64,000 nucleotides of DNA from Changpingibacter yushuensis (GCF_014041995.1 NZ_CP059492.1:744001-808000), one strand, 5' to 3'. Shown: positions 1 through 9,014, counted from the first letter of the stretch. Notes: generated by a model from the letters alone, not told the origin. Made by a program: numbers and translations.

Positions 1-799
1 CAAGCAAATACTGCGACGCTAGATAGAGAACTTCAACCATCATGTTTGACGAGGACGGCCACGGTATTGAATCGATGGATGGTAGTCCAATTCTGCGTGC
101 CGCCCATGGCACAACGGTGTTGAGTAGGATGAAGCCGCCAACCGGAATCCACCAGGTAAACCGGACAAACAAGATCGAGCACACGTATCCCACCCACGTC
201 ACCGTGAGGGAAACAAGGAACGCCAACAGCGGAGCTAGCCACAGCGCGTGTTGGAGAATCGTGCCAGTGAAATCACCTGCCTCCAAACCGATGATGGATG
301 TGTCTGCGGTGGAATCGGCGAGGGAACTGACCACGAGGTTTCCGGAGAAGTCGCCGTAAACCGTCATGACCACTACACCAATCACCAGAGTCAAGAGTGC
401 GAGGAACACCGCGTTGAGGATCCAGATCGTGGTGAAGGTTGCAAAGCTCGACTTCCGAGTCATGCCAGAGCCTAGGTAGGTCCGGGTTGTTGCCGCGTCT
501 ACGATACCCGTGATGAATGAGACGATCGCGATGACCATTCCCAAGACAAGGAATGCGACCAGCCAGGTGGCATCACCGCCGTTGACTTCGATGTGTGGAC
601 TCAAGACGAAGCTGAAGTCGGTGGAGTCGATTCCTCGGATCACAACGACGAGGTAGGCGATACCTGCCACGATCGCAGGAATCACTATCGAAAAGATCAA
701 CGTTAGGGCGTTATCGCGAATTCTTGTTCGCACAAGCCTCTGCACGATCGACCAATTGATCAAACGGCCGGGGCTGGAAATGTTGTGTGTTGAAGTCAT
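1..799 (-). CDS. ABC-2 type transporter permease (partial, runs off window)
   Basis: I read an uninterrupted minus-strand frame from an ATG at 797-799 to the window edge, 266 codons with no stop. The start overlaps the stop of the upstream ATPase gene in an ATGA arrangement, which signals translational coupling. The N-terminus (MTSTHNISSPGRL...) is short and cytoplasmic. It is followed by hydrophobic stretches at about residues 32-50, 78-98, 120-142 and 185-225, consistent with a polytopic membrane subunit. No known substrate motif is visible. By position it is the membrane partner of the ATPase at 796-1560, and together they would form an exporter under the GntR protein at 1557-2006. Only the 5' part is present, so family and topology remain tentative. 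Confidence 0.8.
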   Translation of the reverse strand, partial: MTSTHNISSPGRLINWSIVQRLVRTRIRDNALTLIFSIVIPAIVAGIAYLVVVIRGIDSTDFSFVLSPHIEVNGGDATWLVAFLVLGMVIAIVSFITGIVDAATTRTYLGSGMTRKSSFATFTTIWILNAVFLALLTLVIGVVVMTVYGDFSGNLVVSSLADSTADTSIIGLEAGDFTGTILQHALWLAPLLAFLVSLTVTWVGYVCSILFVRFTWWIPVGGFILLNTVVPWAARRIGLPSIDSIPWPSSSNMMVEVLYLASQYLL

Positions 800-1560
800 T
801 GAATTGCACTCCGTCCCAGTGTGCTGCGTTGTTCGTCTGTGATCGTCAGGTCCATGAGGACCTCGGTTAGATTGGGCAGGCGGCCGTCAAGCATGTGCCG
901 CATCCGTACCTCGTCCACGTCTCCCATCTCCACCACACGGCCTTGATCAAGGAACACGACGTGATCCAAGAGGTTGTCGATCTCCTCAATGAGATGGGAA
1001 GAAAGAAGGATGGTCCGGGGATAGCGGGTGTAGTCCTCCAAGAGAGTTCGATAGAACAGTTCTCTTGCCACGGCGTCCATTCCGAGGTGAACTTCGTCGA
1101 AGATTGTGACGGGGCAGCGAGAGGCCATCCCGAGCGTGGCGTAGAACGCTGAGCGCTGCCCGCGCGACAACTTGTTGGGCTTCTTCTTTGGGGAGATGGC
1201 GAACATGTCAAGCAGTTGGTAGGCGAAGCCGTCATCCCAAGCTGCTCGCGTATCTCGCCAGAGTGCGAAGGTCTCCTTGATCTTCTCGTCATCGAAGATG
1301 CACGGATCGTCGCCCATGTAGCTGACTGTTGGCATTATCCGCGGGTTTTCGTACACGTGCTGACCGTCGATCAGAACCTGCCCTTCGCCCGGGTGGAGGA
1401 GACCAGCAATCAACAGGCTCAGAGTGGATTTGCCGCATCCATTGCGGCCGAGGAGGCCGGTGATGGAGTTGTGTTCCACGGTAAAGGACACGTCGTGGAG
1501 GACATTGGGACGGTAAATCTCATACTTGAAGCTGACGTTGGCTACGTCTATGGCAGTCAT
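796..1560 (-). CDS. ABC transporter ATP-binding protein
   Basis: A 254-residue nucleotide-binding subunit that would power the adjacent permease. Walker A is GRNGCGKST at residues 38-46. The signature loop is LSRGQ at 131-135, a variant of LSGGQ. Walker B is VTIFDE at 151-156, and the switch histidine is in SSH near 189. The middle gene of a three-gene unit, it overlaps both the GntR gene (1557-1560) and the permease gene (ATGA at 796-799). A GntR-ATPase-permease order is typical of YtrA-type exporters that respond to cell-envelope stress, but the ligand cannot be read from sequence. The C-terminal 50 residues after the H-loop are unremarkable. Confidence 0.93.
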   Translation of the reverse strand: MTAIDVANVSFKYEIYRPNVLHDVSFTVEHNSITGLLGRNGCGKSTLSLLIAGLLHPGEGQVLIDGQHVYENPRIMPTVSYMGDDPCIFDDEKIKETFALWRDTRAAWDDGFAYQLLDMFAISPKKKPNKLSRGQRSAFYATLGMASRCPVTIFDEVHLGMDAVARELFYRTLLEDYTRYPRTILLSSHLIEEIDNLLDHVVFLDQGRVVEMGDVDEVRMRHMLDGRLPNLTEVLMDLTITDEQRSTLGRSAIQ

Positions 1561-2006
1561 GATTGTTCCCTGTTCATGCTGGAAGTGTTGAGGTTCGTGG
1601 GTGTGCGGCCGGAACTGGTGGGCTGCGTGTGTTCGGCAGGCTGCGCTGTGGCAAGGAAGTCTTGCGCAAGCACCAAGATCTCTTCTGGCGAAAGCCCTAG
1701 CGCGAGGCCTTCCCCAAGGGCAGGGGCAAGTTGGTCGTCAACAAAATGCTCGCGGCCTGCCTCACGCAGGATCTTGGGTGCTCGTGGGGTCACGAACATG
1801 CCAATTCCGCGCCTCTTTTCGACCACGCCGGTATCGACGAGCAGCCCGAACGCCTTGTTTGCGGTGGCAGGGTTGATTCGATACTGCGTTGCGTACTGGG
1901 TAGTAGACATGAGTTGGTCACCAGGTTCGAGTTCGTCGGTCAGGATCTGGTGCCGAATTTCATCGGCAATTTGAAGATAGATCGGGCGATCGTCACTGAA
2001 GTTCAC
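1557..2006 (-). CDS. GntR family regulator, YtrA type
   Basis: A transcription regulator of 149 residues with an N-terminal winged helix (PIYLQIADEIRHQI through PATANKAFGLL to the RRGIGMFV wing, about residues 8-75) and only a short C-terminal part. That short tail is the YtrA subfamily pattern. I prefer the GTG at 2006 over the TTG at 2021 because GGGAGG sits about 8 nt upstream of it. It is first in a tight operon with an ABC ATPase and permease, so it probably represses its own exporter. The palindrome at 2029-2052, just upstream of the ribosome-binding site, is the likely operator. The far C-terminus is rich in Thr, Ser and Pro and may be disordered. Confidence 0.88.
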   Translation of the reverse strand: MNFSDDRPIYLQIADEIRHQILTDELEPGDQLMSTTQYATQYRINPATANKAFGLLVDTGVVEKRRGIGMFVTPRAPKILREAGREHFVDDQLAPALGEGLALGLSPEEILVLAQDFLATAQPAEHTQPTSSGRTPTNLNTSSMNREQS

Positions 2007-2028
2007 TCTGACACCTCCCAAGTATATC

Positions 2029-2052
2029 GGTTAGTTACATGACTAATTAACC
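2029..2052. promoter_or_regulatory. Inverted repeat, probable GntR operator
   Basis: The arms GGTTA.TTA and TAA.TAACC face each other across a short centre, directly upstream of the GntR gene. On the minus strand a TTGACA (2068-2073) lies just ahead of it, so the repeat would cover the -10 region and early transcript. YtrA-type regulators commonly bind such repeats in their own promoters. The assignment to this regulator is inferred. Confidence 0.6.
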
Positions 2053-2194
2053 ACGTAACCGGCTAGCTGTCAAGAACCGGACGTGTGGCGGCCTAGGGGT
2101 AAGCTTTGTGCGGGCGTTGCCACGCAATGGGACGGAGGCGACGAATTTTCTTGAGTGGCAGCGGTTTCTCCGCGCGCTCGCAGGGAGGAACGTG

Positions 2195-3199
2195 ATGAGC
2201 CGACCAACTATCGGGATCTTCGGAGTGGGGCGCATAGGCATCATGCATGCGAGGTTGCTTGCTCCCTATGCAGACCTCGTCGTGGCGGACCCGCGGCCCG
2301 AATGCGCGGCCCTCGCGCAGGAACTCGGTGCCACTATTCGCGATACGGGGGAGTTGCTTGCCTCCACAGATCTTGATGGCATCGTCATCACTACGCCTAC
2401 TGATACGCACGCGGACATGATCTGCGAAGCGGTCAAACTCGGGGTTCCCATCTTCTGTGAGAAGCCGGTTGCGCTGGACATTGCCTCAACGCAGCGTGCC
2501 AATGCGGCTGCGAAGGCTGCGGGTGTGCCGGTGCAAATCGGTTTTCAGCGCCACTTTGATGCGGCCTACACTCAAGCCCGGGAACGTCTGGCTGCTGGCG
2601 AGATTGGGGAACTGCGCCGGGTTCATATGGGAACTCTGGATCAGGCGCCAGCTCCTCGCGAGTTCTTGGCGGCCTCTGGCGGCATCTATACGGACTGTCT
2701 GATTCACGATTTCGATGCATTGCGGTGGGTTACTGGGCGTGAAGTCACTGAGGTATACGCCGTAGGTACGGACCTAGGTCAAGCCGACTTCGCCGATTTT
2801 GGGGACGTGGCTGAGACCGCGGTGATCCTAACTCTTCAAGACAATGTGTACGCTACTGCCCACTCATCGCGTTACAACGGTGCGGGATACGACGTGCGGA
2901 TGGAGTTGCACGGCACAAGGGGAACAGACTTCGTAGGCTTGGATGAACACTTTCCTGTCACCTCCGTTGAGCCGGGTGCCACCTACCCGCAGGGTGAACC
3001 ATGGACAGACTTCATCTTGCGTTTCAAAGACGCGTACGAACGCGAGCTTCTCGCGTTCTTGGAGATCGTTGCTGGGACGGCATCAGTCACCGCTACTATC
3101 GACGACGCCGTCGCCTCGCTGGAGATCGCGGCAGCTTGCGCCCTATCGCGTACTGAGCATCGGCCCGTCAAGCTGTCCGAGATCCGGGTGGGCGACTGA
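2195..3199 (+). CDS. Gfo/Idh/MocA family NAD(P)-dependent oxidoreductase
   Basis: A 334-residue dehydrogenase with the N-terminal Rossmann fold GIFGVGRIGIMHARLL (nucleotide-binding GxGxxG variant, residues 6-12) and the family hallmark EKPVALD near residue 90, whose Lys is the conserved catalytic or cofactor-contacting residue. The C-terminal half is the GFO_IDH_MocA_C substrate-binding domain, with a DCLIHDFDALRW motif whose His is typical of inositol 2-dehydrogenase relatives. I chose ATG 2195 because AGGGAGG lies 7 nt upstream; an upstream in-frame start would add 29 unlikely residues. The stop overlaps the ATG of the next gene, a sodium:solute symporter, so the pair probably takes up and oxidises a polyol or sugar such as an inositol. 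The exact substrate is not determined. Confidence 0.88.
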   Translation: MSRPTIGIFGVGRIGIMHARLLAPYADLVVADPRPECAALAQELGATIRDTGELLASTDLDGIVITTPTDTHADMICEAVKLGVPIFCEKPVALDIASTQRANAAAKAAGVPVQIGFQRHFDAAYTQARERLAAGEIGELRRVHMGTLDQAPAPREFLAASGGIYTDCLIHDFDALRWVTGREVTEVYAVGTDLGQADFADFGDVAETAVILTLQDNVYATAHSSRYNGAGYDVRMELHGTRGTDFVGLDEHFPVTSVEPGATYPQGEPWTDFILRFKDAYERELLAFLEIVAGTASVTATIDDAVASLEIAAACALSRTEHRPVKLSEIRVGD

Positions 3200-4902
3200 T
3201 GGATCTACGCCTGAATGCGACTCCGTTCGATTACGCCTTCGTAGCCGTCTATATCTTCTTCGTCATCGCGATCGGTGTTGTCACGCGCCGGAAAGTGCTC
3301 ACCTCCGAAGATTATTTTCTTTCTGGTCGCAGCCTTCCCGCATGGATCTGTGCGCTAGCGTTCCTTTCGGCAAACATTGGAGCCACGGAACTGATCGGAA
3401 TGTCGGCGAACGGATCTCAGTATGGGCTGGGAACGGTCCACTACTATTGGATCGGCGCCGTTCCAGCCATGGTGTTTCTCGGCCTCATTATGATGCCGTT
3501 CTATTACGGTTCGCGGGTGCGGTCAGTCCCCGAATATCTGCGCCTTCGCTTCAACAAGCAGACCCATATCTATCAGTCGATCGTCTTTGCGGTTGCCACG
3601 ATCTTGGTGGCGGGAGTGAACCTTTTTGCGCTCGCGTTACTGATCAACGTTTTGATCGGGATGCCGCTGTGGGCATCGATCATTGCCGCGGCCGGGATTG
3701 TGCTGCTGTACACCACGATGGGTGGTCTGACTGCCACGATGTACAACGAGGTATTGCAGTTCCTCATTATCGTCGCATTCCTCATTCCGCTCACCGTGGG
3801 TGGATTAGCTCGCGTGGGTGGAGTCTCCGGGCTCCTCGATACGTTGAACGCTACACAAGTGCTCGGCAAAGATGGCCTGACTGTGTGGGGAGGTACCGGT
3901 CTCGGAAACACCACCAATCCATATGGCAACTGGATCGCACTCTTGCTGGGCATGGGCTTCGTCAACTCGTTCGGATATTGGACCACGAACTTCACTGAAG
4001 TGCAGCGCGCACTTTCAGCAAAAGATATGTCTGCAGCTCAGCGCACTCCGATTCTGGCGGCAATTCCCAAGATGTTCCTCCCGCTTATCATCATCACGCC
4101 AGGCTTGCTCGCAGCCGTGTTGATTCCGGAGCTTTCCACCGGGGAGCTTTCGCATAACGAGGCTCTTCCGGCCCTCATTGGCGCAGTACTTCCTAACGGT
4201 TTGGTTGGGCTTGCCCTCGCAGCCCTCATCGCGGCGTTCATGGCTGGCATGGCCGCAAATGTCTCCTCTTTCAACACGGTTGTTACGTACGATCTGTGGC
4301 AGACATACATCCGGCCGGGCAAGTCTGACACCTACTATCTGCGGGTCGGACGCAAGTTGACCGTGGCCGGCGTGGCGATTGCTGTGGGCGCTGCCTTTAT
4401 CGCGGCGCGATTCAACAACATTCAGGACTATTTGCAGCTACTCCAATCCATCTTTAGTGCGCCACTTTTCGCTACGTTCATTTTGGGCATGTTCTGGAAG
4501 CGCATGAGCCCATCGGCGGGCTTGTGGGGGTTGGTTGCCGGTGCGGTGGGTGCCGCAGGAGTCCAGATCGGCTATATGACAGGCCTTCTTGTGTTTAACT
4601 CACAGCAGGCGGCCTCGTTCACAGGATCGGGAATGGCGTTTGTGTTCGACGTCGTCGTTTCAATCATCGTAACGATGCGAGGCGTTCCCAAACCGGAGGA
4701 TGAACTGGACGGCCTCGTATGGGGCAAGGTGAAGATGCCGATTCGAGGGACTCAGCCGGCCCCTGATCTTCACGCTGTTGCGGTCAAAGCAGAACGCGAG
4801 CGTGTGGCTACTGGCGAAGCTCTCAAGTGGTGGGAGAACCCCAAGCCGATTGGAATCGCGGTTCTGGTTGTTTTGGTCATTCTCAATGTGACGGTGGGCT
4901 GA
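3199..4902 (+). CDS. Sodium:solute symporter (SSS/SLC5 family)
   Basis: A 567-residue polytopic transporter with about 13 hydrophobic segments. It begins with the family-typical first helix and SEDYFLSGRSLP loop (residues 32-43), followed by AFLSANIGATELIGMSANG (the unwound TM1 region that binds Na+ and substrate). The first base of its ATG is the last base of the preceding oxidoreductase stop, so translation is coupled. The overall pattern resembles SGLT/YidK-like sugar or myo-inositol symporters rather than proline or pantothenate carriers, but I rely on general resemblance only. A small two-helix protein gene starts one base after its stop and may be an accessory subunit. Confidence 0.92.
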   Translation: MDLRLNATPFDYAFVAVYIFFVIAIGVVTRRKVLTSEDYFLSGRSLPAWICALAFLSANIGATELIGMSANGSQYGLGTVHYYWIGAVPAMVFLGLIMMPFYYGSRVRSVPEYLRLRFNKQTHIYQSIVFAVATILVAGVNLFALALLINVLIGMPLWASIIAAAGIVLLYTTMGGLTATMYNEVLQFLIIVAFLIPLTVGGLARVGGVSGLLDTLNATQVLGKDGLTVWGGTGLGNTTNPYGNWIALLLGMGFVNSFGYWTTNFTEVQRALSAKDMSAAQRTPILAAIPKMFLPLIIITPGLLAAVLIPELSTGELSHNEALPALIGAVLPNGLVGLALAALIAAFMAGMAANVSSFNTVVTYDLWQTYIRPGKSDTYYLRVGRKLTVAGVAIAVGAAFIAARFNNIQDYLQLLQSIFSAPLFATFILGMFWKRMSPSAGLWGLVAGAVGAAGVQIGYMTGLLVFNSQQAASFTGSGMAFVFDVVVSIIVTMRGVPKPEDELDGLVWGKVKMPIRGTQPAPDLHAVAVKAERERVATGEALKWWENPKPIGIAVLVVLVILNVTVG

Positions 4903-4903
4903 G

Positions 4904-5353
4904 ATGGAACTCGAAAAAACACCTGAAGAAGGAACAGTGGCAAATAGCGTGAACTCTGGGGCGCGTGGCGTGGATCCAATGGCACTGCGGCGTGGGCTTG
5001 CGTGGCGAGGAGGACGATACCCCCGGATCTCGCTTACGACCTTTTTGGACCTTCGCGCATGGATATCGGCGATGTTCTTCACCTTTGGCATCATGCTGAC
5101 TGTGTACGGCATCTTCTTTGTTACGGATGAGGACATGGCCAAGGGCGCAGGCATTAACCTCAACCTGTGGACTGGCGTGGGCATGATTGTGGTGGCGGCA
5201 GCTTTCGCGGGGTGGCTTCTCGCGAGGCCACCCGAGGTGGGGGAAGCGAAGATCGGTGATCCGAAGGAAGATGTGGACTACATGTTCCTGCCTATCCGCG
5301 AGCGCTCTGAGGGCGCGGAAGAGGCGAGCGAAGGCGAGTCGTTGCAGGAGTAA
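4904..5353 (+). CDS. Small membrane protein downstream of the SSS symporter
   Basis: Encodes 149 residues with a soluble, charged N-terminus (to about residue 50), two hydrophobic helices (about 56-75 and 88-107), and an acidic soluble tail ending in a run of Glu-rich sequence. It starts 1 nt after the symporter stop and so shares its transcript. I recognise no named family with certainty. Two-helix proteins of this size next to SSS symporters are often annotated as unknown or small-subunit proteins. A role in symporter assembly or stability is inference from position only. Confidence 0.7.
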   Translation: MELEKTPEEGTVANSVNSGARGVDPMALRRGLAWRGGRYPRISLTTFLDLRAWISAMFFTFGIMLTVYGIFFVTDEDMAKGAGINLNLWTGVGMIVVAAAFAGWLLARPPEVGEAKIGDPKEDVDYMFLPIRERSEGAEEASEGESLQE

Positions 5354-5765
5354 CGCGTGAGCCTTCATCGGCGAAACGGGTCAGCGACGGCATGAATAAC
5401 AGCGGTGTCATAGTTTTGGACTGTGATTTCCTATAATTATCAGTTCCGTAGTACAGTGGTGCGTACCGAGGTCGATGGAAGTACCCAGGCCTGGAGAACT
5501 CGCTGAGCGTTTTCCTGAGCAATCCATGTGATACCGCGGTTTCTCCGGCGGCTTTGGCCCCGGCATGCGCAGCAGGCAACGCCCCACGCCTGCTGGAACA
5601 ATGCGCACAACCCCTTTCGGCGCATTACTTGGTTGTTGACCGCTGTTGCGTCTTCTCGCCAGAATTGGGCATTGTGGATGTGACGGATCGGCACCAAGCA
5701 AATCAAAGGTATTGGCTAGGTGGCATTCTGTTTCCTGACCAAAATGTCTGAAAGTGAGTTGTGTG
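5354..5765 (+). promoter_or_regulatory. 412-bp gap upstream of fixA copy 1 with promoter-like TATAAT
   Basis: No credible gene fits here: the small frames are unlike their neighbours and have no ribosome-binding sites. A perfect TATAAT lies at 5432-5437 in an AT-rich patch, without a clear -35 at 17 nt. It could start a long 5' leader of about 320 nt for fixABCX copy 1. The leader contains no terminator I can see. A regulatory RNA element is possible but I cannot identify one. Confidence 0.4.
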
Positions 5766-6527
5766 ATGACTGTTGTAGTGGCGTACAAGTATGCGTCAAA
5801 TCCCCAAGACGCATCCGTTGGCGCAGATGGCGTTGTGGACTGGTCCCGCGCTAAGGCGTCCGTGAGCGAGTACGACCCAGTAGCCATCTCGTTGGGCCGT
5901 GAGGTTGCCTCTCAGAATGACTCCGAGCTGGTTGGTGTGAGCGTCGGCTCAAGTGTGGTCGGCTCTTCGATGGCGCAGAAGAACGCCATGTCCAGGGGTT
6001 TGGATCGGGGTGTTGTTGTGGCCGACGACGCCGTCGCCACGTGGAACGCGACGAAGATCGGTTCCGCGCTTGCGGAACTCGTCCGGGGGATTGAGGGTGC
6101 TGACCTGGTAATCACCGGCGACGCTTCGGTCGATGCTGGTGCACGCACGATGTCTGGACTCATCGCCGGATTCCTTGGCTGGCCATGCTTCCAAGAAGTC
6201 TGTGGGGTTGAGAAGTCAGAGAACGGTTGGCTTATCACTCAGGTCGTTTCCGGAGGAACGCGTCGGATTGACGTTTCTGGTCCCGTTGTCGTGGCAGCAA
6301 CGTCGGATGCTGTACCGGTCAAGGTCGCCTCAATGAAGGAGATTCTGGCAGCGGGCAAGAAGCCCGTGGATGTGGTCGAAGCCGGTTCGCTGGCTCTGAG
6401 CGATGCACAGCTCGAGGTGACCGGGCGTGCCAAGCCCGAAGCAAAGGCCCGCAAGAACGTGGTCTTCAGTGGTGAGAATGCGGCGAGCGAGCTAGTGGCT
6501 GCTCTCCGTGGCGATGGCGTTCTCTGA
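5766..6527 (+). CDS. fixA: Electron transfer flavoprotein beta subunit FixA, copy 1
   Basis: The small ETF subunit (253 residues). With FixB it forms the heterodimer that holds flavin and passes electrons to FixC/FixX. The start MTVVVAYKY at 5766 matches the N-terminus of copy 2 at 13391, so the upstream in-frame ATG at 5754 is rejected. Family motifs seen are the N-terminal AYKYASNPQDASVGADG strand-loop, the DLVITGDASVDAGAR nucleotide-contacting region (about residues 113-127), and the SMKEILAAGKKPV segment near 200, which is the usual C-terminal arm contact. It is first of four closely spaced genes fixA-fixB-fixC-fixX ending in a very strong hairpin at 9031-9082. Whether this complex bifurcates electrons cannot be settled from these motifs alone. 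Confidence 0.95.
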   Translation: MTVVVAYKYASNPQDASVGADGVVDWSRAKASVSEYDPVAISLGREVASQNDSELVGVSVGSSVVGSSMAQKNAMSRGLDRGVVVADDAVATWNATKIGSALAELVRGIEGADLVITGDASVDAGARTMSGLIAGFLGWPCFQEVCGVEKSENGWLITQVVSGGTRRIDVSGPVVVAATSDAVPVKVASMKEILAAGKKPVDVVEAGSLALSDAQLEVTGRAKPEAKARKNVVFSGENAASELVAALRGDGVL

Positions 6528-6554
6528 GTTTTCGAGGGTTGAGGAGTTTTTGAC

Positions 6555-7421
6555 ATGACGACATGGATTATTGCAGCAGATGAACGAGTCGCTTCCTTGG
6601 TGGAGGCAGCTCACACGATTGGCGGCGAAGCGGTCGCGGTGACAGTTGGCGCGGTGGCGGTGACTGGAGTAGACAAGGTTGTCCAGATTGAGGCTGGCGA
6701 AGGCGTGCCAGCTGAAGCTTTGGCTCCCCAAGTTGTGGCAGCTGTCCCAGCTGCTGCGGGCGACGTGGTGCTTGCGGCAAATCGGCCAGCTGAACGCGTT
6801 CTGGCAGCCGCTGTGGCAGCTTCCCTGAATGCTCCCATCCTCAATGGCTTGGTTTCCCTGCAGGCCCAGTCAGCCGAACTGGCTGTATATGGCGGCATCG
6901 GACTGGAGAGCGTTGCGTTTGCTGGACCCGTGGTGGCAATTCTTGACGGCGGGTTGGCATGCGAAGGCGAGGCGGTTGCCGCTGAGACCATTACCGGCCA
7001 AGGGTTCACAGCACGTGTGGTTGCTACCGAAGGCTCTGACGTAGCCGAGGTTAACCTCGCTGCAGCCAAGCGAATCGTGGCCGCAGGACGTGGATTCAAG
7101 GCAGAAGAAGACTTGGAGTTGGCGCGCGGCCTGTGCAGCGCTTTGGGCGCAGAGCTGGCGTGCTCCCGTCCGCTCGCCGAAGGCACCAACTGGCTCGCAC
7201 GCGATCGCTACGTCGGTGTTTCTGGGCAGAACGTTTCCCCAGATGTGTATCTTGCCGTTGGCATTTCAGGTCAGGTGCAGCACACCGCAGGGATGAACAA
7301 CTCAAAGGTTGTTATCGCAATTAACGATGACGAGAAGGCACCCATTTTCCAATTCGCCGACTACGGTGTTGTGGGCGACCTCTACACTGTCCTGCCTGCT
7401 TTGACGGCAGAGCTGGGTTGA
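6555..7421 (+). CDS. fixB: Electron transfer flavoprotein alpha subunit FixB, copy 1
   Basis: The large ETF subunit (288 residues), which carries the conserved FAD-binding C-terminal domain. That domain is evident from CSRPLAEGTNWLARDRYVGVSGQ (about residues 194-215), then GISGQVQHTAGM and INDDEKAPIFQFADYGVVGD near 232-272, the classic EtfA signature that contacts the flavin. The N-terminal domain is Ala/Val-rich and less conserved. It starts 27 nt after fixA and ends 10 nt before the GTG of fixC. It is closely similar to copy 2 (14161-15030) along its length. Confidence 0.95.
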   Translation: MTTWIIAADERVASLVEAAHTIGGEAVAVTVGAVAVTGVDKVVQIEAGEGVPAEALAPQVVAAVPAAAGDVVLAANRPAERVLAAAVAASLNAPILNGLVSLQAQSAELAVYGGIGLESVAFAGPVVAILDGGLACEGEAVAAETITGQGFTARVVATEGSDVAEVNLAAAKRIVAAGRGFKAEEDLELARGLCSALGAELACSRPLAEGTNWLARDRYVGVSGQNVSPDVYLAVGISGQVQHTAGMNNSKVVIAINDDEKAPIFQFADYGVVGDLYTVLPALTAELG

Positions 7422-7431
7422 GAGGCACGCA

Positions 7432-8721
7432 GTGGAATACGACTTTGATGTAATCGTGGTCGGAGGTGGGGTCGCCGGATCGGTGTGCGCTTACCTCCTG
7501 GCTCAAGCCGGGCGCGAAGTGTTGCTTGTTGAGCGCGGGGTGGAACCCGGATCCAAGAACCTATCCGGCGGAGTTTTGTACTGCCGGGTGATGGAGGAGA
7601 TCTTCCCTGGATTTGTGGAGAATGCTCCGGTGGAGCGGCATATCACCCGCAACGTCCTGAGTTTCCTGAATCCCAGTTCCGCAGTGAATGTGGATTATTG
7701 GGACTCGCGTCTGAATGAGCCAACCAATGCTGTGACCGTATTGCGCGCAAAGCTAGATCCGTGGCTTGCAGAGCAATGCGAGGAAGCTGGCGTTACCGTT
7801 ATGGCTGGCGTTAAGGTCGATTCCCTCCTGCGTGAGAATGGTCGCTTCGTTGGCATTCGTGCAGGTGAAGATGAGCTGCGCGCACGCGTTGTAGTGGCCG
7901 CGGACGGCGTCAACTCGTTCATCGCACGCTACGCTGGAATTCGTGACAAGGAGCCGGAGGAGAACCTCGCTGTTGGGGTGAAGTCGGTTATCCGATTGGG
8001 TGAAGGCGAAGTTGCAAAACGTTTCAACCTGACGGACAACCAAGGTGCGGCCTATGCGGTAGTCGGCGATTGCACGCAAGGAGTTGCTGGCGGTGGTTTC
8101 ATGTACACCAATACAGATTCGGTCTCAATCGGAGTCGTGCTTCGCCTAGACGACTTGGTGGCAAAGGGCTTGACCTCGTCGGACGTGCATGACCACTTCC
8201 TGACCCACCCGGCGATCGCTCCTTTCCTCGAAGGCGGCGAGCTGCTCGAATACGGTTGCCATCTGGTGGCCGAAGGTGGCCAGAAGATGCAGCACGGTTT
8301 GGTTCATCCAGGGCTGGTTCTCATCGGAGACGCCGCAGGATTCACGCTCAACACGGGCTTTACGGTGCGTGGTATGGATTTGGCTGCCGGTTCAGCGCGC
8401 GCTGCTGCCAGCGCTATTGACAAGGCTCTTGAGGCCGACGACGTCTCCGAAGCGGGTTTGAAGGGCTATCTAGACCTCGTGGCCGAGTCGTTTGTTGGAA
8501 AGGACATGGCCACGTATGCAAAGGCTCCTGCATTCCTTGAGAACGAGGAAATGTATGGGCCACTAGGGGAGATGTTGGCTGACGTGCTGCATGGGGTGTA
8601 CGACCTCGATCTGAGCCCGCGCCGTCACCTTCTGCCCACCGCATGGAGTGCGCTTAAGGGCTCTGGCCTCAAACTGAGGCGCCTCGCAAGTATCGGCTAC
8701 CAGGCAGTGAGGTCATTGTGA
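7432..8721 (+). CDS. fixC: FixC, ETF:quinone oxidoreductase-like flavoprotein, copy 1
   Basis: A 429-residue FAD protein of the geranylgeranyl-reductase/ETF-QO superfamily that takes electrons from FixAB to the quinone pool. The N-terminal dinucleotide-binding motif is VVGGGVAGSVCAYLLAQAG (residues 8-26), followed by ERGVEPGSKNLSGG, a conserved FixC motif near 35-48. The second FAD contact, LIGDAAGFTLNTGFTVRGMD, lies near residues 298-317. It begins with GTG after GAGAGGCACGCA and overlaps the fixX start by one base (TGATG). It is near-colinear with copy 2 at 15037. Confidence 0.95.
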   Translation: MEYDFDVIVVGGGVAGSVCAYLLAQAGREVLLVERGVEPGSKNLSGGVLYCRVMEEIFPGFVENAPVERHITRNVLSFLNPSSAVNVDYWDSRLNEPTNAVTVLRAKLDPWLAEQCEEAGVTVMAGVKVDSLLRENGRFVGIRAGEDELRARVVVAADGVNSFIARYAGIRDKEPEENLAVGVKSVIRLGEGEVAKRFNLTDNQGAAYAVVGDCTQGVAGGGFMYTNTDSVSIGVVLRLDDLVAKGLTSSDVHDHFLTHPAIAPFLEGGELLEYGCHLVAEGGQKMQHGLVHPGLVLIGDAAGFTLNTGFTVRGMDLAAGSARAAASAIDKALEADDVSEAGLKGYLDLVAESFVGKDMATYAKAPAFLENEEMYGPLGEMLADVLHGVYDLDLSPRRHLLPTAWSALKGSGLKLRRLASIGYQAVRSL

Positions 8722-9014
8722 TGGATTTTCCATACGGAAGCGTCCCTGAGCGGCTGGCGCGAAATGTCTACGAAGTGGATGAAGGTAACTCTCACATTCA
8801 CGTGAACCAGGAAATTGCTAAGGCAACTGGCACCGGCAAGAAGCTTGTGGCAGTGTGCCCAGCGCATGTGTATGCAGAAGAGGCCGACGGCACAATTTCA
8901 GTTGAGTATGCCGCGTGCTTGGAATGCGGCACGTGCCTAGCTGTGGCTGCCCCAGGTGCACTGGAATGGCACTATCCTGACAGCTCGATGGGTATTGCCT
9001 ATCGCGAGGGCTGA
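8721..9014 (+). CDS. fixX: Ferredoxin-like FixX, copy 1 (single-cluster type)
   Basis: A 97-residue ferredoxin-like partner of FixC. The C-terminal motif CLECGTC supplies three Cys and an isolated CP (VCPAHVY) supplies a fourth, enough for one [4Fe-4S] cluster. The position that would hold the last Cys of a second cluster reads Ala (CLAVAAPG). This matches the one-cluster FixX type, whereas copy 3 at 28042-28341 has cysteines for two clusters. I chose the ATG at 8721, overlapping the fixC stop by one base, since it aligns with copy 2; the GTG at 8718 is less likely. Confidence 0.93.
   Translation: MDFPYGSVPERLARNVYEVDEGNSHIHVNQEIAKATGTGKKLVAVCPAHVYAEEADGTISVEYAACLECGTCLAVAAPGALEWHYPDSSMGIAYREG

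Noticed and set aside
2943-3998. 351-codon plus-strand frame overlapping the oxidoreductase and symporter genes
   Set aside because: It is a shadow in another frame, rich in Arg/Ser/Cys without domain motifs, while the overlapped genes have clear families.
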